A program made the translations under genes and the position numbers. Positions 1 through 11,192 of a stretch of 64,000 nt of DNA are shown piece by piece. The notes below the pieces were generated by a model. The model did no database searches. It was not told where the DNA came from and saw only the letters and a program-made list of their open reading frames with translations. Position 1 is the stretch's first letter; every line of letters begins with the position of its first letter. Where the stretch lies: contig NW_004624734.1 of NCBI RefSeq assembly GCF_000247695.1, positions 35,897,955-35,961,954 on the forward strand. Direction: 5' to 3'. This DNA is from Heterocephalus glaber (Eukaryota; Chordata; Mammalia; Rodentia; Bathyergidae).

Positions 1-332
1 CTGATCTCATCTATTTTCTTGTCTGTTTCTGCTCTAGAGCCTCTAATCATGTCTTTCACTCTACTCACCATCTCTGTATTTATCTGGGAGATTATTTCTG
101 CTTTGAATTTTTCTAGAGCCTCATGTATCTGCTTTGTTACTTCCTGTGCTGATGTTCAGGGTGTCCAGGTGGTTGATTATCTGACTTTTCCACCTCATTT
201 CCCCCAGAATTTCCTTTTTGTGGTGTGGAAGCCTGCATTTGTACCTTGCTTAAATGTCTTCTAATTTTTGTTTTTGGTACTGTCCTTGGTTTAATTCCTG
301 GGTTGATATGTAAGACCGAGGGCCTTACCAAA
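1..332 (-). mobile_element. LINE-1 5' part, ORF1-like N-terminus (antisense, cut by window edge)
   Basis: Read on the minus strand, the segment encodes a low-complexity Pro/Ser/Gly-rich start (containing PPGHPEH) followed, after a one-base frame change, by a charged heptad-like stretch (EALEKFKAEIISQINTEM). This resembles the N-terminus and coiled coil of L1 ORF1p, the RNA-binding chaperone of L1 retrotransposition. In-frame stops and the frame change show that this copy is dead. The rest of the element lies outside the window. It abuts an LTR-like block at 333. Family assignment is by general resemblance only; a gag-like coding start is the alternative. Confidence 0.5.
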
Positions 333-770
333 TGCTCCGAGGAGCTGACTGCAGCGACGAACACCCGGGAAGGAACACACCGGACAAGTTGGAAAATAAA
401 ACAGACCTTTCTTAGTCTGGCCAGACGGCACTCCCAAAGCAAAATAGCTTAGAGAGGCAACTGGCTCAGAGTCCGAGGCTGTTTTATAGGGGGTTGAGGG
501 GGAGTTTAACATGTAGATGTACGAAAAAAAGGAACAAAGGTTAGTGGTCGACTGTGACATACTGATGGTCAGCAGACACACACAGTAATGGTCACAACCA
601 TATGGTCACGACCGTCACGTACTGATGGTCGGCAGACACATTGATGGATTGTTCTACTGACAGTGGGCCCGGGAACATTCGTTCTCTGGACAAACAAGGG
701 GTTGAGTAATTTACTTAGGAACTTTGTTTTGCTACAGATTTTATCTATTATCCCAGAACTAACAAGCACA
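333..770 (-). mobile_element. LTR-like block or L1 5' UTR (antisense)
   Basis: On the minus strand this 438-bp block begins TGTGCTTG and ends GGAGCA, so it has TG...CA ends like a retroviral LTR. A TATAAAA box lies at 482-488 (minus), about 150 bp before the CA end. Two bases after that end a TGG-initiated stretch follows, placed like a primer-binding site, but I could not match it to a tRNA 3' end. The downstream sequence looks like L1 ORF1, so the block may instead be the promoter-bearing 5' UTR of a lineage-specific L1. No viral gene is seen. Confidence 0.4.
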
Positions 771-1383
771 TTTTAACCATTAATTTTTAAATACAATAGA
801 GGCTAGGGAAGTAATTGAATTTGGAATCATACAGTCCCACAGATATTTCAAAATTGCTTAATGTAGGTATCTTTGTTGCTTGTGTTTAAAACCCTTGTGG
901 AATGATTGCTTTTCAGAGGTGCCTTCCAGATATAGCTTGTGTTTAGGTTTTGAGGCTCTAATGACTCTGAGGCTACTTTATTTTCCTTATATAAGGAAGG
1001 AAAACAGATTAGATCAATCACAACATGTTAGGCCAAATGTTACAATCAGCAATACCATAGTATCAAGCGCAGTTTAGAAAATGACAATTTGTGGTAGTTA
1101 TTAATCTATCACATTTAACTATGTGAAGTATAATCCCCTGTGCTTCTGTAGTGAGGGACCAGGTAGCAGAAGAGCCATAAGGTGGCGGGGGGGGGGATGG
1201 AATTGGGCCTTGCAGGTGCCCGCGCGGCTAAGCGGAGCACTAGATGAAGGCGGGGCTCCAAGCTGCTCCCGGGACCTCACCGTTCTGTAGACAGGAACAG
1301 GAGCACAGCCGAGGAGCCTCAGGCTGCTTGGCCAACCCTTGGAGAGAAGCTCTGGATGAATGCTTAAAATGAAAAATTTAAAG

Positions 1384-1504
1384 CTAGCCACGCGTGGTGG
1401 CACACGCTTGTAATGCCAGCACTTGGAAGGCAGAGGCAGGAGGATGGCAAGTTCAAAGGCCAACCTGGGCTACATAATGAGACCTTGTGTAAAAAAAAAA
1501 AAAA
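1384..1504 (+). mobile_element. B1 SINE
   Basis: 7SL-derived body (GTGGCACACGCTTGTAAT... GAGGCAGGAGGATGGC) with an A-tail. It is nearly full length for a monomeric rodent B1. Confidence 0.85.
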
Positions 1505-1519
1505 GTTTAGAAAGTAAAA

Positions 1520-1822
1520 GAATATATTTGGGTTTGGGAATTGGATTTGCAACACATGAATTCTGAGAACAAACATTAGAACCATAGCAACTCTCATGAA
1601 TGGATTAATGACATTATTGCAGAAGCGCTTCTTTATAAATCCCAGCTCTCTTGTGAGGCCTCTTGCTCTCAACCTTCTCTCTCTCTCTGATGCCCTCTGC
1701 CATGTTACGATGAAGCAAGACCTTGCCATATACAGTCCTTCAATCCTGGACTTCCCAATCTCCAGAAAAATAAATTTCTTTTCTTTATAAGTTACCAAGT
1801 CTGTGCTATTCTGTTATAACAA
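1520..1822 (+). mobile_element. Ancient interspersed repeat (MaLR LTR or DNA-transposon relic)
   Basis: The 3' part (CTTCCCAATCTCCAGAAAAA then TTTATAAGTTACCAAGTCTG and GTTATAAC) belongs to a common old mammalian repeat. It is complementary to part of the copy at 19650-19970. I cannot name the family with certainty. Confidence 0.45.
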
Positions 1823-1925
1823 TAAAAAATAAATTAAGTCCTATTCAATTTGAAGTTCTTTGAAGGCGACTAGCTTCTGTCTCCTTTGTAAGACTGCACA
1901 TCATTATTTAAAAATACACTCTTCA

Positions 1926-2010
1926 GGGCTGGGGGTTTAGCTCAGTGGTGCAGCTGCCTGCCTCGAAAGCACAAGGTCCCAATCCCAGATACCAAAAAAA
2001 ATAAATAAAT
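1926..2010 (+). mobile_element. ID-type SINE
   Basis: Pol III A-box (TTTAGCTCAGTGG), tRNA-Ala-like body and A-rich tail. Flanked by near-identical 10-mers, ACACTCTTCA (1916-1925) and ACATTCTTCA (2017-2026), read as a target-site duplication. Confidence 0.85.
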
Positions 2011-2139
2011 GAAAGTACATTCTTCAAAAGTAAACTATTATTGTTCTTGTTTAAAATGCATCCCTGTAAAAACAACCCAAATAGCACAAAAAGGAGGAAA
2101 ACTAATATCACCCCAGAGAGAGAACATTCAATACTTTTT

Positions 2140-2316
2140 TAGGTTTTTGTTTTGTTTTGTTGGCAGTAGGAATCAAACCCAGGGCCTTTGCACTGAGCTA
2201 CAGCCCGTTTTTTATTCCTGTCTTTTATTTTGTGACAGGGTCTTGCTAGGCTGGGCTCTAACTTGCCCCGGCCTCCCAATGTGCTGGGATTACAGGTGAT
2301 GCCGCCACAGCTGGCT
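2140..2316 (-). mobile_element. B1-ID dimeric SINE (B1-dID type)
   Basis: On the minus strand a shortened B1 body is followed by an A-rich linker and an ID-like body ending in a CCCTGGGTTTGATTCC box. This is the left-B1, right-ID order of the published B1-dID family. Confidence 0.7.
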
Positions 2317-2612
2317 ACCAACGAGCATATTTGGAAACACATTTCTCCACATTGTGCTCTGTCCATGTACAGAAATAAACAAAACTGGGATCTTCATATT
2401 ATGCCTCACATCTCTCTCCTTTTATTTTTATGTTGCTGTGCAGAGCTCCTACATCCCTCTAGACTGCAACGTAATAGTCTAAAGGCACAGATGTTTCACA
2501 AGATCATTGGTCTGTTAATAGGCATTTATCTCATTCCAAGTGGACGTTTAGGTTGTAATAAGCATGTGCTTCTGAATACAAGGTGGTCCAGCTAATTTAA
2601 TTAGGATGGAGA

Positions 2613-2760
2613 ATGCAGCAGGGCATGATGGTACACACCTATAATCCCAGTACTCAGAGGCTGAGCCAGGAAGATCATCACAAGTTCAAGGCTACATAGT
2701 GAGCTCAAGGCCAGCCTGAACTAACAGCAAGACCCTGTCTCAAAAAAGAAACACAAAAAT
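2613..2760 (+). mobile_element. B1 SINE with internal duplication
   Basis: Contains the B1 quasi-duplication (GGCTACATAGTGAG followed by a second AAGGCCAGCCTGAACTA unit) and an A-rich tail. Confidence 0.8.
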
Positions 2761-2762
2761 TC

Positions 2763-2977
2763 AGAGCCCTCATGGTGGCACACATCTGTAATCCTAGCAC
2801 TCTGGGAGGCTGAGGCAGAAGGATCAGAAGCTTGAGAGAAGCCTGGGCAATTTAGTGACTTAGTGAGACCCTGTCTCAAAATAAAAAATGAAAAAGAGCT
2901 CGGGTGTACCTCAGAGCAAAGACCCTGGGTTCAAGCCCCAGTACCCCAAAAACAAAACAAAACAAACAAAACAAAAT
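2763..2977 (+). mobile_element. B1-ID dimeric SINE
   Basis: A B1 body (2763-2880) is joined through AAAATAAAAAATGAAAAAG to a degraded ID body ending CAAGCCCCAGTACC and an (AAAAC)n tail. Confidence 0.75.
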
Positions 2978-3129
2978 CAGGAAACATCAGAACACTACTG
3001 CTATCTAATCCTTATCCTCCAATCAAATTTCCCTAATTGCCCTTTATAAGAGAAAAGGCTGAATCCGGGGTCATGTATACCATTTAATTGTCTGGTCTGT
3101 TTTGCTTTAATCTAGAAAGTTCCTCATTT

Positions 3130-3375
3130 ATTCCTGCCCTCCACCCCCACCCCCAAATCTGGGAATTGAATCCAGGGCCATGCACAGAGCTGCATCCCTA
3201 GGTTTATCTTTTTAATTTTGAAACAGGCTCTCTGTACTTTACCAAATTGCCCCAGGTGGGGTCAAATTTGCATTCCTTCAGCCTCAGCCTCCTGGGGTGT
3301 AGGGACTGCAGGCTGTGCCACCACACCCAGCTCTTCCTGGACTTTCACCTCCTGGAGATTACAGGCCAGTTGTTT
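3130..3375 (-). mobile_element. B1-ID dimeric SINE with direct flanking repeats
   Basis: The + strand reads ID-like reverse complement and then B1 reverse complement. It is bracketed by TCTAGAAAGTTCCTCATTT (3111) and TCTAGAAAGTTCCTTATTT (3376), a roughly 19-bp target-site duplication with one mismatch. Confidence 0.7.
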
Positions 3376-3452
3376 TCTAGAAAGTTCCTTATTTTGTATG
3401 TGTCTGATGATGCCTCATAAATAAATGTATGCCATGCTATGCTTTTATTTTC

Positions 3453-3532
3453 CTTGCAGTGCTGGGATTGGATCCCGGGCATTGTGTCCATTAAGAGAGA
3501 AATGCTCCCCCATTAAACCCTGTCCCTAGCCT
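3453..3532 (-). mobile_element. ID-like SINE monomer (old)
   Basis: The reverse complement keeps the tRNA-like 3' box (GGGATTGGATCCCGGG on +) and a degraded A-box region (CCCTGTCCCTAGCC on +). Confidence 0.5.
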
Positions 3533-3649
3533 CCAGTCTAGTCTAGGGTATGCACTGTTAGCAGGAATATCATATCTATTTAATCGAGGTACTCAGCCTG
3601 TCTCTTCATGTGTGTGTTTGCATGCTTGTGTTTGAACTGTACGTGTGTG

Positions 3650-3850
3650 TCTTGCTGGAGATTAAGCCCAAGGCCTTTGTACTGAGCCACAGCCTTTTTG
3701 TTTTGGGGGATTTTTGTTTGTTTTGAGACAGGGTCTCACTGTGTGGTTCAGGCTGGCTTTGAAATCACTATGTACCCCAGGCTGGTCTCAAACTCTCCAT
3801 GACTCAACTTCCCAAGTGCTGGGATTACAGGTGAGTGTCAACACACCTGA
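3650..3850 (-). mobile_element. B1-ID dimeric SINE
   Basis: The ID part (3650-3702) and B1 part (3720-3850, with the internal duplication around TTCAGGCTGGCTTTGAAATC) are joined by a T-rich linker on the + strand. Confidence 0.7.
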
Positions 3851-3857
3851 GGATATT

Positions 3858-3943
3858 TTCCTTTTTTTCTTTTTACTGGAGTTTGAACCAGGACCTTGCA
3901 CATGCCAAGTAAGAACTCTACCACTGAGGTGTATCTCCAGGCC
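3858..3943 (-). mobile_element. ID-like SINE monomer
   Basis: Reverse-complement ID: T-rich tail, ACTGGAGTTTGAACCAGGAC, then CCACTGAGGTGTATCTCCAG, which matches the antisense A-box region. Confidence 0.65.
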
Positions 3944-4071
3944 CTCAATAATAATTTGTCCCATTATTTGTGCAGTTAACCCTGATCACTTTATTAGGTG
4001 GTATCTGCCAGGTTTCTCTACCAAACAGGGGGGTTTTTTTGTCCTTTGTGATCATCAAATATTTGTTGAAG

Positions 4072-4332
4072 CACCAGGCATGGCAGCACGTATCTGTAAT
4101 CTCAAAATCAGGAGGCTGAGGCAGGAGGATTGTGAGTTCCAAGCCAGCCTGAGCTACATAGGGAGAGCTTGTCTCAAAAAAAAGACTTGGGAGGCTGAGG
4201 AAGGAGGATCACAAGTTTGAATTTCACCTGGGCAGCTTAGCCAGAACCTGTCTCAAAAGGAAAAAAAAAGATAGGCATATACATCCATGGGAAGGAAGGC
4301 CCTAGGTTCAACTCTCAGCACTGCAAAAAAAG
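4072..4332 (+). mobile_element. B1 followed by a truncated B1-ID dimer
   Basis: A near-complete B1 (4072-4180) is followed directly by a 5'-truncated second B1 (from about 4185) and an ID-like end (GGCCCTAGGTTCAACTCTCA). Confidence 0.65.
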
Positions 4333-4396
4333 AAAAGGAGAGGAGAAGAGGAAGGAGAAAAGAATGAAGGAAAGAGGGAAAGAGAAAGAAAGAAAA
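4333..4396. repeat. Purine-rich (GA/GGAA) tract
   Basis: Imperfect AAG, GGA and GAAA units form a simple-sequence tract between two SINEs, probably grown from a SINE tail. Confidence 0.8.
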
Positions 4397-4483
4397 CCGG
4401 GGATGTAGCTCAGTGGCGTTGTGCCTGCCTGCAAAGTCCAAGGTCCTGAGTTTGATTCCTGCTACCAAAAAAAGAAAGAGAAA
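4397..4483 (+). mobile_element. ID-type SINE
   Basis: Clear A-box (GTAGCTCAGTGG) and B-box-like (GAGTTTGATTCC) motifs, with a CTACC end and A-rich tail. Confidence 0.8.
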
Positions 4484-4750
4484 GAATATTTTATAAGTTA
4501 TGTTTCAGTTACATAAATATCTATTCCTCATCCAAATCTTATCCACTGCTTTAGCACCCTTGAGGTCCTCGGCTGAATTACTACTTGTCTACCAAATGAT
4601 ATTCTGCTTCCTCATTATTCCACATTCATTAGTTGACATTCCATAGTCAGAAAAAGCTTTCTTCTCTCCCCATTTATTATTCATTTATTTCAGTACAGAC
4701 TCATGAATAGAGATTCAATTCCATTTTATTAAGTAGGTTAGAATTTGTAG

Positions 4751-4767
4751 CTGTTATTGTTAATCTT
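4751..4767. repeat. Target-site duplication, left copy (17 bp)
   Basis: CTGTTATTGTTAATCTT here is repeated perfectly at 5998-6014 and brackets the HNRNPDL pseudogene. This is the mark of L1-machinery insertion. Confidence 0.9.
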
Positions 4768-5997
<1,230 letters not shown>

Positions 5998-6014
5998 CTG
6001 TTATTGTTAATCTT
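5998..6014. repeat. Target-site duplication, right copy (17 bp)
   Basis: Perfect match to 4751-4767. In the sense of the insert, the nick would lie at TC/AAGA, a tolerable variant of the L1 endonuclease TT/AAAA preference. Confidence 0.9.
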
Positions 6015-6307
6015 GATGCTCAAGTTAGCTCAGCTTTGGCAAATGGGGGCCTTTGTGCTGGCTTCTGTGTTCTTTTTACATGGCTCCATTATTCTTCAAG
6101 GCCAAAAAAGATATTCCAGGCTCATGCTGTGCTGCCTCTGGCCAAGCCCTGAAACCAGCCTTTCTCCCAAGGTCCTGGGTCTCTTTCCATGAAAAATGGC
6201 ATTCAGAAGCCAAAGCTTGCTCATTGCTGTTGAGGTATTGCCCTGCCAGACCTCCTCAGAGGACAGAGCCAGGAAACTATTTATTTCTGGATTTTTTAAT
6301 ATATGAA
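6015..6307. other. Intergenic, no recognisable feature
   Basis: I see no repeat or gene in this stretch. Its short open frames have no family signature. Confidence 0.6.
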
Positions 6308-6470
6308 GACCTTAACTAAGTGCGATGGTTCATATCTAATCCCAGCACTCGGGAGGCAGCAGCAGGACAGGGTCAGCCTGGGCTACATAGAAAGACCCTG
6401 TCAAAAAAGAAAAAGGAAAGAAAGAGAGAGGGAGGAGGGGAGAGGGAGAGAGAGAGAGAGAAAGAAAAGA
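6308..6470 (+). mobile_element. B1 SINE with expanded GA tail
   Basis: A shortened B1 body (6308-6400) runs into an AAAGAAAG/(GGGA)(GA)n tract (6412-6470), a microsatellite born in the SINE tail. Confidence 0.75.
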
Positions 6471-6855
6471 GAAAACCATTACTTTACACAATTATCTTCA
6501 ATTCCAATCTAATACTACAATTCACCTGAGTCATCTCCCCCTCCATGTGGAATTTCTATGACAGGCAGACTCATCTTCTATGATCCTTGCCTGATGGATG
6601 GAGGGGATGAAGACTCTGTGGGTCACTGTGCTCTGTGTACCCTGTGTGGCCATCAGAGCCCTACAGGGTGCCCACATCACCAGCCAGCTCTGGCCAGACT
6701 CCCTCCCCATGCCAGCGTCACACCCACACCCACCAGCCTCTGCTGCTGCACTCCCGGCTGAGATATCCCTGCAGGCCCAACCTTTAGACTAAATTATTCA
6801 GGAGGAAGAGAAAGAGAGAGAGAAAAAAACTTCCACATTATTTATTTATTTAATT
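6471..6855. other. Intergenic, no gene seen
   Basis: Unique-looking sequence. No splice-flanked or long open frame was recognised. Confidence 0.55.
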
Positions 6856-6936
6856 ATTTTTGGTAACGGGTATCGAACTCGGGACCTTGCTCTTGAGAGG
6901 CAGTCAGCGGAACCACTGAGTTAAATCCCCAGGCCC
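6856..6936 (-). mobile_element. ID-type SINE
   Basis: Antisense copy: TTTTTGGTAACGGG..., GGACCTTGCTCTTGAGAGGC, CCACTGAGTTAAATCCCCAG. Confidence 0.85.
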
Positions 6937-6966
6937 CCACATTTTTTAATTTAAAAATTAATGCAA

Positions 6967-7100
6967 AAGCCAGGCATGGTGGTGCAAGCCTATACACCTA
7001 ACATTTCGGAGGCTGAGACAAGAAGATCACCATGAATTCGAGGCCAACCTGGACTGCATGGCAAGACCCTGTCTCAACAAAACAAAACAAAACAAAACCG
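6967..7100 (+). mobile_element. B1 SINE
   Basis: Starts AAGCCAGGCATGGTGGTGCA and ends TGTCTCAACAAAACAAAAC. Sits at the left edge of an L1 relic. Confidence 0.85.
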
Positions 7101-7345
7101 AAATCCATCAATACATAAAAAGCATAATACCTAAGGATCAAGTAGGATTTATCCCTGGAATTCAAAATAGGTTCAATACTTTTAAAATTAATGTAATTCA
7201 AAAAAATTAATGTAATTCATCATTTTAACAAACTAAGGAAAAGATTACAATCACCTCAATAGATGCAAAACAAAATGAAGAAAAGAAAAAAGTGTTTGCC
7301 AAAATCTAGCATGTTTTCATGATTAAAAAAAAATCTCAGGTAAGC

Positions 7346-7482
7346 GGAAATATGGTAGCCCATGGCTGTAATCCCGGCACTCAGGAAACTGAGACAGGAG
7401 GATCATAGTTAGTATGAGGCCAGCCTGGGCTACATAGTGAGACCTTGTCTCAAAACAAAAACAAAAACAAAACAAAAAAAAG
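7346..7482 (+). mobile_element. B1 SINE inside L1
   Basis: B1 body CATGGCTGTAATCCCGGCAC ... GACCTTGTCTC with an (AAAAC)n tail, inserted in the L1 relic. Confidence 0.8.
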
Positions 7483-7849
7483 GAATTTTCTCAAACTGAT
7501 AAAGGTCATCATGCTTAATGATAAAAAGTAAATATTTGTTCTAAAATTGGGACTATGTCAAGATGTCTCCTTTTATCCCTCGTATCCAGCAGTGAAATAG
7601 TGCATTTTGGTGATGCAATAAGGCAAGTGAAAGAAAGAAAAGGTATACAATTTTGAAAAGAAGAAATAAAAATTTTATCATCTACATTGAAAACCCTGAA
7701 GAACCTACAAAGTCATTAATAGAACTAATAAATGTGTTTAATAAAATCACAGAATACAAGGTCAATATTCAAAAACCACATTTCAAGATACTATGAATAA
7801 ACACTTGGAAACTGAAATTTTAAAAGTAACATTTACAACAAGTCACAGT

Positions 7850-8055
7850 GACATCGATAATCCCTGTATGTAAGAGGCTGAGGGAGGAGGATTGCAAATT
7901 TGAAGCCAAGTCTGCATAGTGAGACTGTCTCCAAAAACCAAAACAGAATAAAAACAATAAACAAAAAGTTGAAGGCTAGGGATGTAGCTTAGTGGTAACG
8001 GACTTGTTGTATAGCATGGATAAAAACCAGAGTTGTTCAATCCCTAACACAAAAA
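7850..8055 (+). mobile_element. B1-ID dimeric SINE inside L1
   Basis: A 5'-truncated B1 (7850-7935) is joined to an ID-like body (GGGATGTAGCTTAGTGGTAA). It splits the same L1 relic. Confidence 0.65.
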
Positions 8056-8349
8056 ATTTTTAAAAATAAGAAATATCATTTACATTAGTGTCAAAACACA
8101 TGAACTCTTGATGAAAAATCTTAATGTGACAACTATAAAACATTGAGAAAAATTAAAGAAGACCTAAATAAATCAGGGATATACCATGTTCATGAATCAG
8201 AGTACTCAATATTGTTAAAATGTCAACTCTATCTAAAGTAACCTAAAGATTCAAAGCAATCTCAATAAGAAATCTGAAGACTTGTTTTTTAAAGAAATTG
8301 ACAAGCTGATTCTACACTTTGTATGGAAATACAAGGAATGTAGAATAGT

Positions 8350-8797
8350 TATTATGGCTTGTATCTAGATGTCTCCCCAAAGCCTCATGTGCTTATAGGT
8401 GGGGCTTTACCAAGCTTGCTGGATCTAGGGTGTGTGAAAATGAAATTAAGGGTGCTGGCACTAAATTAATCCATTGATTGGAATTAGCATAGTTCTGGGT
8501 GTGGCTGAATGGAGTTATTGAAGACAGAAGCCCTACCCTGGGTGTGGGTGGCACCACCCAAAAGGGTTGCAGCTGGGATGAGGTAATAGGGAAAGGTAGA
8601 CTCACTTGCTGACTTCTGCCCACCATGCCATGGACTGTTTCTCACCTGCACTGTCCCTCTGCCATGCCGCTCTGCCTTAGTACCAGCTGACTATGGACTG
8701 AAACCTCTACAAACTGTGAGCTGAATTAAACCCTTCCTCCTTTAACTTGTGAGTGTCTCATATTTTTTTGCAGCAATGAGAAAAGTAACTAAGACAG
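8350..8797 (+). mobile_element. MaLR-like LTR, copy 1
   Basis: Starts TTATGGCTTGTATCTAGATG and ends GAGAAAAGTAACTAAGACAG, with a weak poly(A) signal region (GAATTAAACCC) before the end. This is the head-to-tail layout of ERVL-MaLR LTRs. Internal comparison finds relatives at 16688-17070 and 21770-21907. Naming is by structure, not by database match. Confidence 0.5.
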
Positions 8798-8805
8798 TAG
8801 TGAAA

Positions 8806-8938
8806 AATATTTTTGTTTGTTTGCTTGGGGTTTTTTTGAAACAAGGTCTTCTTACGTAGTTCAGGCTGGCTTTGAACTCACTATGTAGTCCAGGCTGGTC
8901 TGGAACTATAATCCTCCTGCCTCAGCCTCCTGAGTCCA
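8806..8938 (-). mobile_element. B1 SINE, head truncated
   Basis: Antisense B1: GGTCTTCTTACGTAGTTCAG ... CCTCCTGCCTCAGCCTCCTG, with internal duplication. The head is missing. Confidence 0.8.
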
Positions 8939-9096
8939 TTTTGTCTTTGAATATATTATTATTGCTGATTTTATTGCCAGTGCCAGGGTGGCAAAGCTGT
9001 TGCTATTCATTCATTTTTACTGTATGTCAATATCTGATTTGTCTTTGTGTCCTCTACAGTACTACAGTTCAAACAATATAAAAATAGGACTTTTTG

Positions 9097-9176
9097 GGCC
9101 AGGGATTTAGCTCAGTGGTTTCGCTGCCTGCTGCACAAGCACAAGGACCCGAGTTCGATCCCCGGTACCAAAAAAA
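9097..9176 (+). mobile_element. ID-type SINE (young form)
   Basis: GGGCCAGGGATTTAGCTCAG ... GAGTTCGATCCCCGGTACC plus A-tail. Flanked by AAAATAGGACTTTTT and AAAATAGGATTTTTT. Confidence 0.9.
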
Positions 9177-9442
9177 AATAGGATTTTTTTTGCCAACTAC
9201 TCAGACAGAGGACTAATATCTACAATACATAAAGAATTCAAAAAAATTAGACCCCCCCCAAATGAAAGACCTGATCAAAAATGGGCAAGTGAAATGAAGA
9301 GACACTTCTCAGAAGAAGTACAGATGGCCAATAAATCCATAAAAAATGTTCAACATTGCTGGCCATAAGAAAAATGCAAATTAAAACAACACTGAGATTC
9401 CATATTACCCCCAGAAAGAATGGCCAATATCAAGAAATCAAG

Positions 9443-9522
9443 GCTGGGGATTTAGCTCAGTGGTTCTGCCACCTGCTGCACAAGTGCAAGGACCTGATTC
9501 CCGGTACCAAAAAAAAAAAAAA
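9443..9522 (+). mobile_element. ID-type SINE nested in L1
   Basis: Inserted in the L1 relic with AAGAAATCAA on both sides, so it is younger than the L1. Confidence 0.9.
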
Positions 9523-9715
9523 GAAATCAACCAATAACAAATGCTGGCAAGACTGCAAGGGAAAGGGAGGCTCTTCTACATTGTTAGTGGGAACGTAAAC
9601 CAGTACAACCACTATGGAAATCAGTATGGAGATTCCTCAAAAACAGAAATGCCATTCAACCCACCTATTCCTCTTCTAGGAGTTATTCAGAAAGAGTAAA
9701 ATACATCATTTTATT

Positions 9716-9803
9716 TTGTTTTTGCAGTGCTGCAAATCCAGGTGGAATCCAGGACTTCCTGCATGCTAGACAAGCACTCTGTTACTGAGCCACATCCCCA
9801 GTC
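9716..9803 (-). mobile_element. ID-like SINE (old) nested in L1
   Basis: Antisense: TTTTGCAGTGCTGCAAATCC ... GCACTCTGTTACTGAGCCAC. Splits the L1 before CAGGGAAACTTGCATACTC. Confidence 0.65.
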
Positions 9804-10457
9804 ATAAAGAAAGACACTATATTACAGGGAAACTTGCATACTCATGTTTTTAGCAGCACAACTCATATAGCTAAAGCTTGGAAGCAGCCTATATGTCTAT
9901 CAACAGATGAATGGATGAAGAAAATACAATGGAGTACTACTCTGCTCTAAAGAAGGATAAATGTGAGTCGCTTGTAGGGAAACGGATGCACTTTGAGACC
10001 ATTATGTTAAGTGAAATAAATCAAACACAAAAGCTTAAATATTGTATGGTTTCTCTTATATGAGGAACCAAAAGTCTAAATAAATTAAAGAGCAAAATAA
10101 AAGATAGATAATAGGAAACAGGGAGATAGATCTTTTGCAAAGAGGAAGAAGACCAAGAGATGGAGGGAGGGAGGAATATGGGCAGAGGAAGGGCTCATAA
10201 AGAGAAGATATTGTGTGATGAGTATCCTGCAACAATCCCCACAATTACATACTCCAAACATGTACTAATAAAAATGTTAAAAGAAAGAAATAGACCGACA
10301 CATATATATCAATTGATCATAAGTAAGATGCCAGGGGAAATAGTTCAATGGAGAAATTATAGTCTTTCAACCAGTGTTAGTCCTGAAACAACTGGACATG
10401 CATGTGCAGAAAAGGAACTTTGACCCTTACCTTGTAGCACATATTAAAATCATCTCT

Positions 10458-10545
10458 GGGCCAGGGATTTAGCTCATTGGTTCCGCCGCCACCTGCCTCA
10501 AAAGTGCAAGGTCCCAAGTTTGATCCCCGGTATGAAAAAAAAAAA
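10458..10545 (+). mobile_element. ID-type SINE
   Basis: GGGCCAGGGATTTAGCTCAT ... TTTGATCCCCGGTATG plus A-tail. Flanked by AAAATCATCTC on both sides. Confidence 0.9.
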
Positions 10546-10745
10546 TCATCTCAATAGGCAAATCTATATAGAGACAGAAAGCAGATTAGACATAGCTTAG
10601 TGCGGAGGGGACAGAAGAACAATGTGAAGTAACTAGAAACAGCTAGTACCAGGGAGTGATGGGCAGGGTTGCTTTTGGAGTTGACAAGAGGGCTTCAAAG
10701 TCAGATCCTGATCAAGGTGACTGCATCACTCAGTAAACAGACTAC
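10546..10745. other. Intergenic, no feature
   Basis: Short stretch between SINEs with nothing recognisable. Confidence 0.5.
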
Positions 10746-10870
10746 AGCCGGGCGTGGTGCTGCACACCTGTGATCCCAGCACTCCCAAGGCTGAGGCAGG
10801 AGGATCACTGTGAGTTTGAGGCCAGCCTGAGCTGCATAGTGAGACCTTGTCTCAAAAGTAAATAAATAGG
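10746..10870 (+). mobile_element. B1 SINE
   Basis: AGCCGGGCGTGGTGCTGCAC ... TTGTCTCAAAAGTAAATAAA. An ID is inserted in its tail. Confidence 0.85.
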
Positions 10871-10955
10871 GCCGGGGATTTAGCTCAGTGGCTGTGCTGC
10901 CTGCCTTGCAAGTCCAAGGTCCTGAGTTTGATCCCTGGTACCAGAAAAAAAAATA
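10871..10955 (+). mobile_element. ID-type SINE in a B1 tail
   Basis: GGGCCGGGGATTTAGCTCAG ... GATCCCTGGTACC, placed in the A-rich tail of the preceding B1, which favours such insertions. Confidence 0.9.
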
Positions 10956-11192
10956 AGTACATAAATAAAAATAATAATAAAAAGTAAACAAGTAAATAGA
11001 CTACAAACCATTTTATTATATACTTTAAATGCATCCAATGTATGGCATATGAATCATATCTCAATAAAGGTGTTAAAAATTAACTTGAAATGAATCATAG
11101 ACCTAAATGCAAGCACAAAAAATATAAAGTTTAAAACAAAAATATAGGAAAATCTTTATCACCTTGGATTAAGCAAAGTTTTACTTTGTTTG

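Larger units (their letters stand above)
7101..8345 (+). mobile_element. LINE-1 ORF2 relic (interrupted)
   Basis: A-rich sequence matching the reverse-transcriptase half of L1 ORF2: GATCAAGTAGGATTTATCCC, GTAATTCATCATTTTAACAA, then CTCAATAGATGCAAAA, and TACACTTTGTATGGAAATAC near the end. It is full of frame breaks and split by SINEs at 7346-7482 and 7850-8055. ORF2 encodes the L1 endonuclease and reverse transcriptase; nothing functional remains. Confidence 0.8.
9177..10440 (+). mobile_element. LINE-1 ORF2 C-terminal / 3' end relic
   Basis: Classic L1 3' sequence: GACCTGATCAAAAATGGGCA, TGCAAATTAAAACAACACTG, GGCAAGACTGCAAGGGAAAG, CAACAGATGAATGGATGAAG and ATGGAGTACTACTCTGC, followed by GAAATAAATCAAACACAAAA. 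It is broken by an ID at 9443-9522 and an ID-like element at 9716-9803. The right boundary into the 3' UTR is approximate. Confidence 0.85.

Noticed and set aside
1182..1200. G-run near 1185 as a G-quadruplex regulatory element
   Set aside because: A single G tract with no neighbouring G-triplets in the required spacing.
9097..9176. tRNA genes at the many TTTAGCTCAGTGG/GAGTTCGATCC sites
   Set aside because: The acceptor stem is missing, A-tails and target-site duplications are present, and copies are dispersed: these are ID SINEs.
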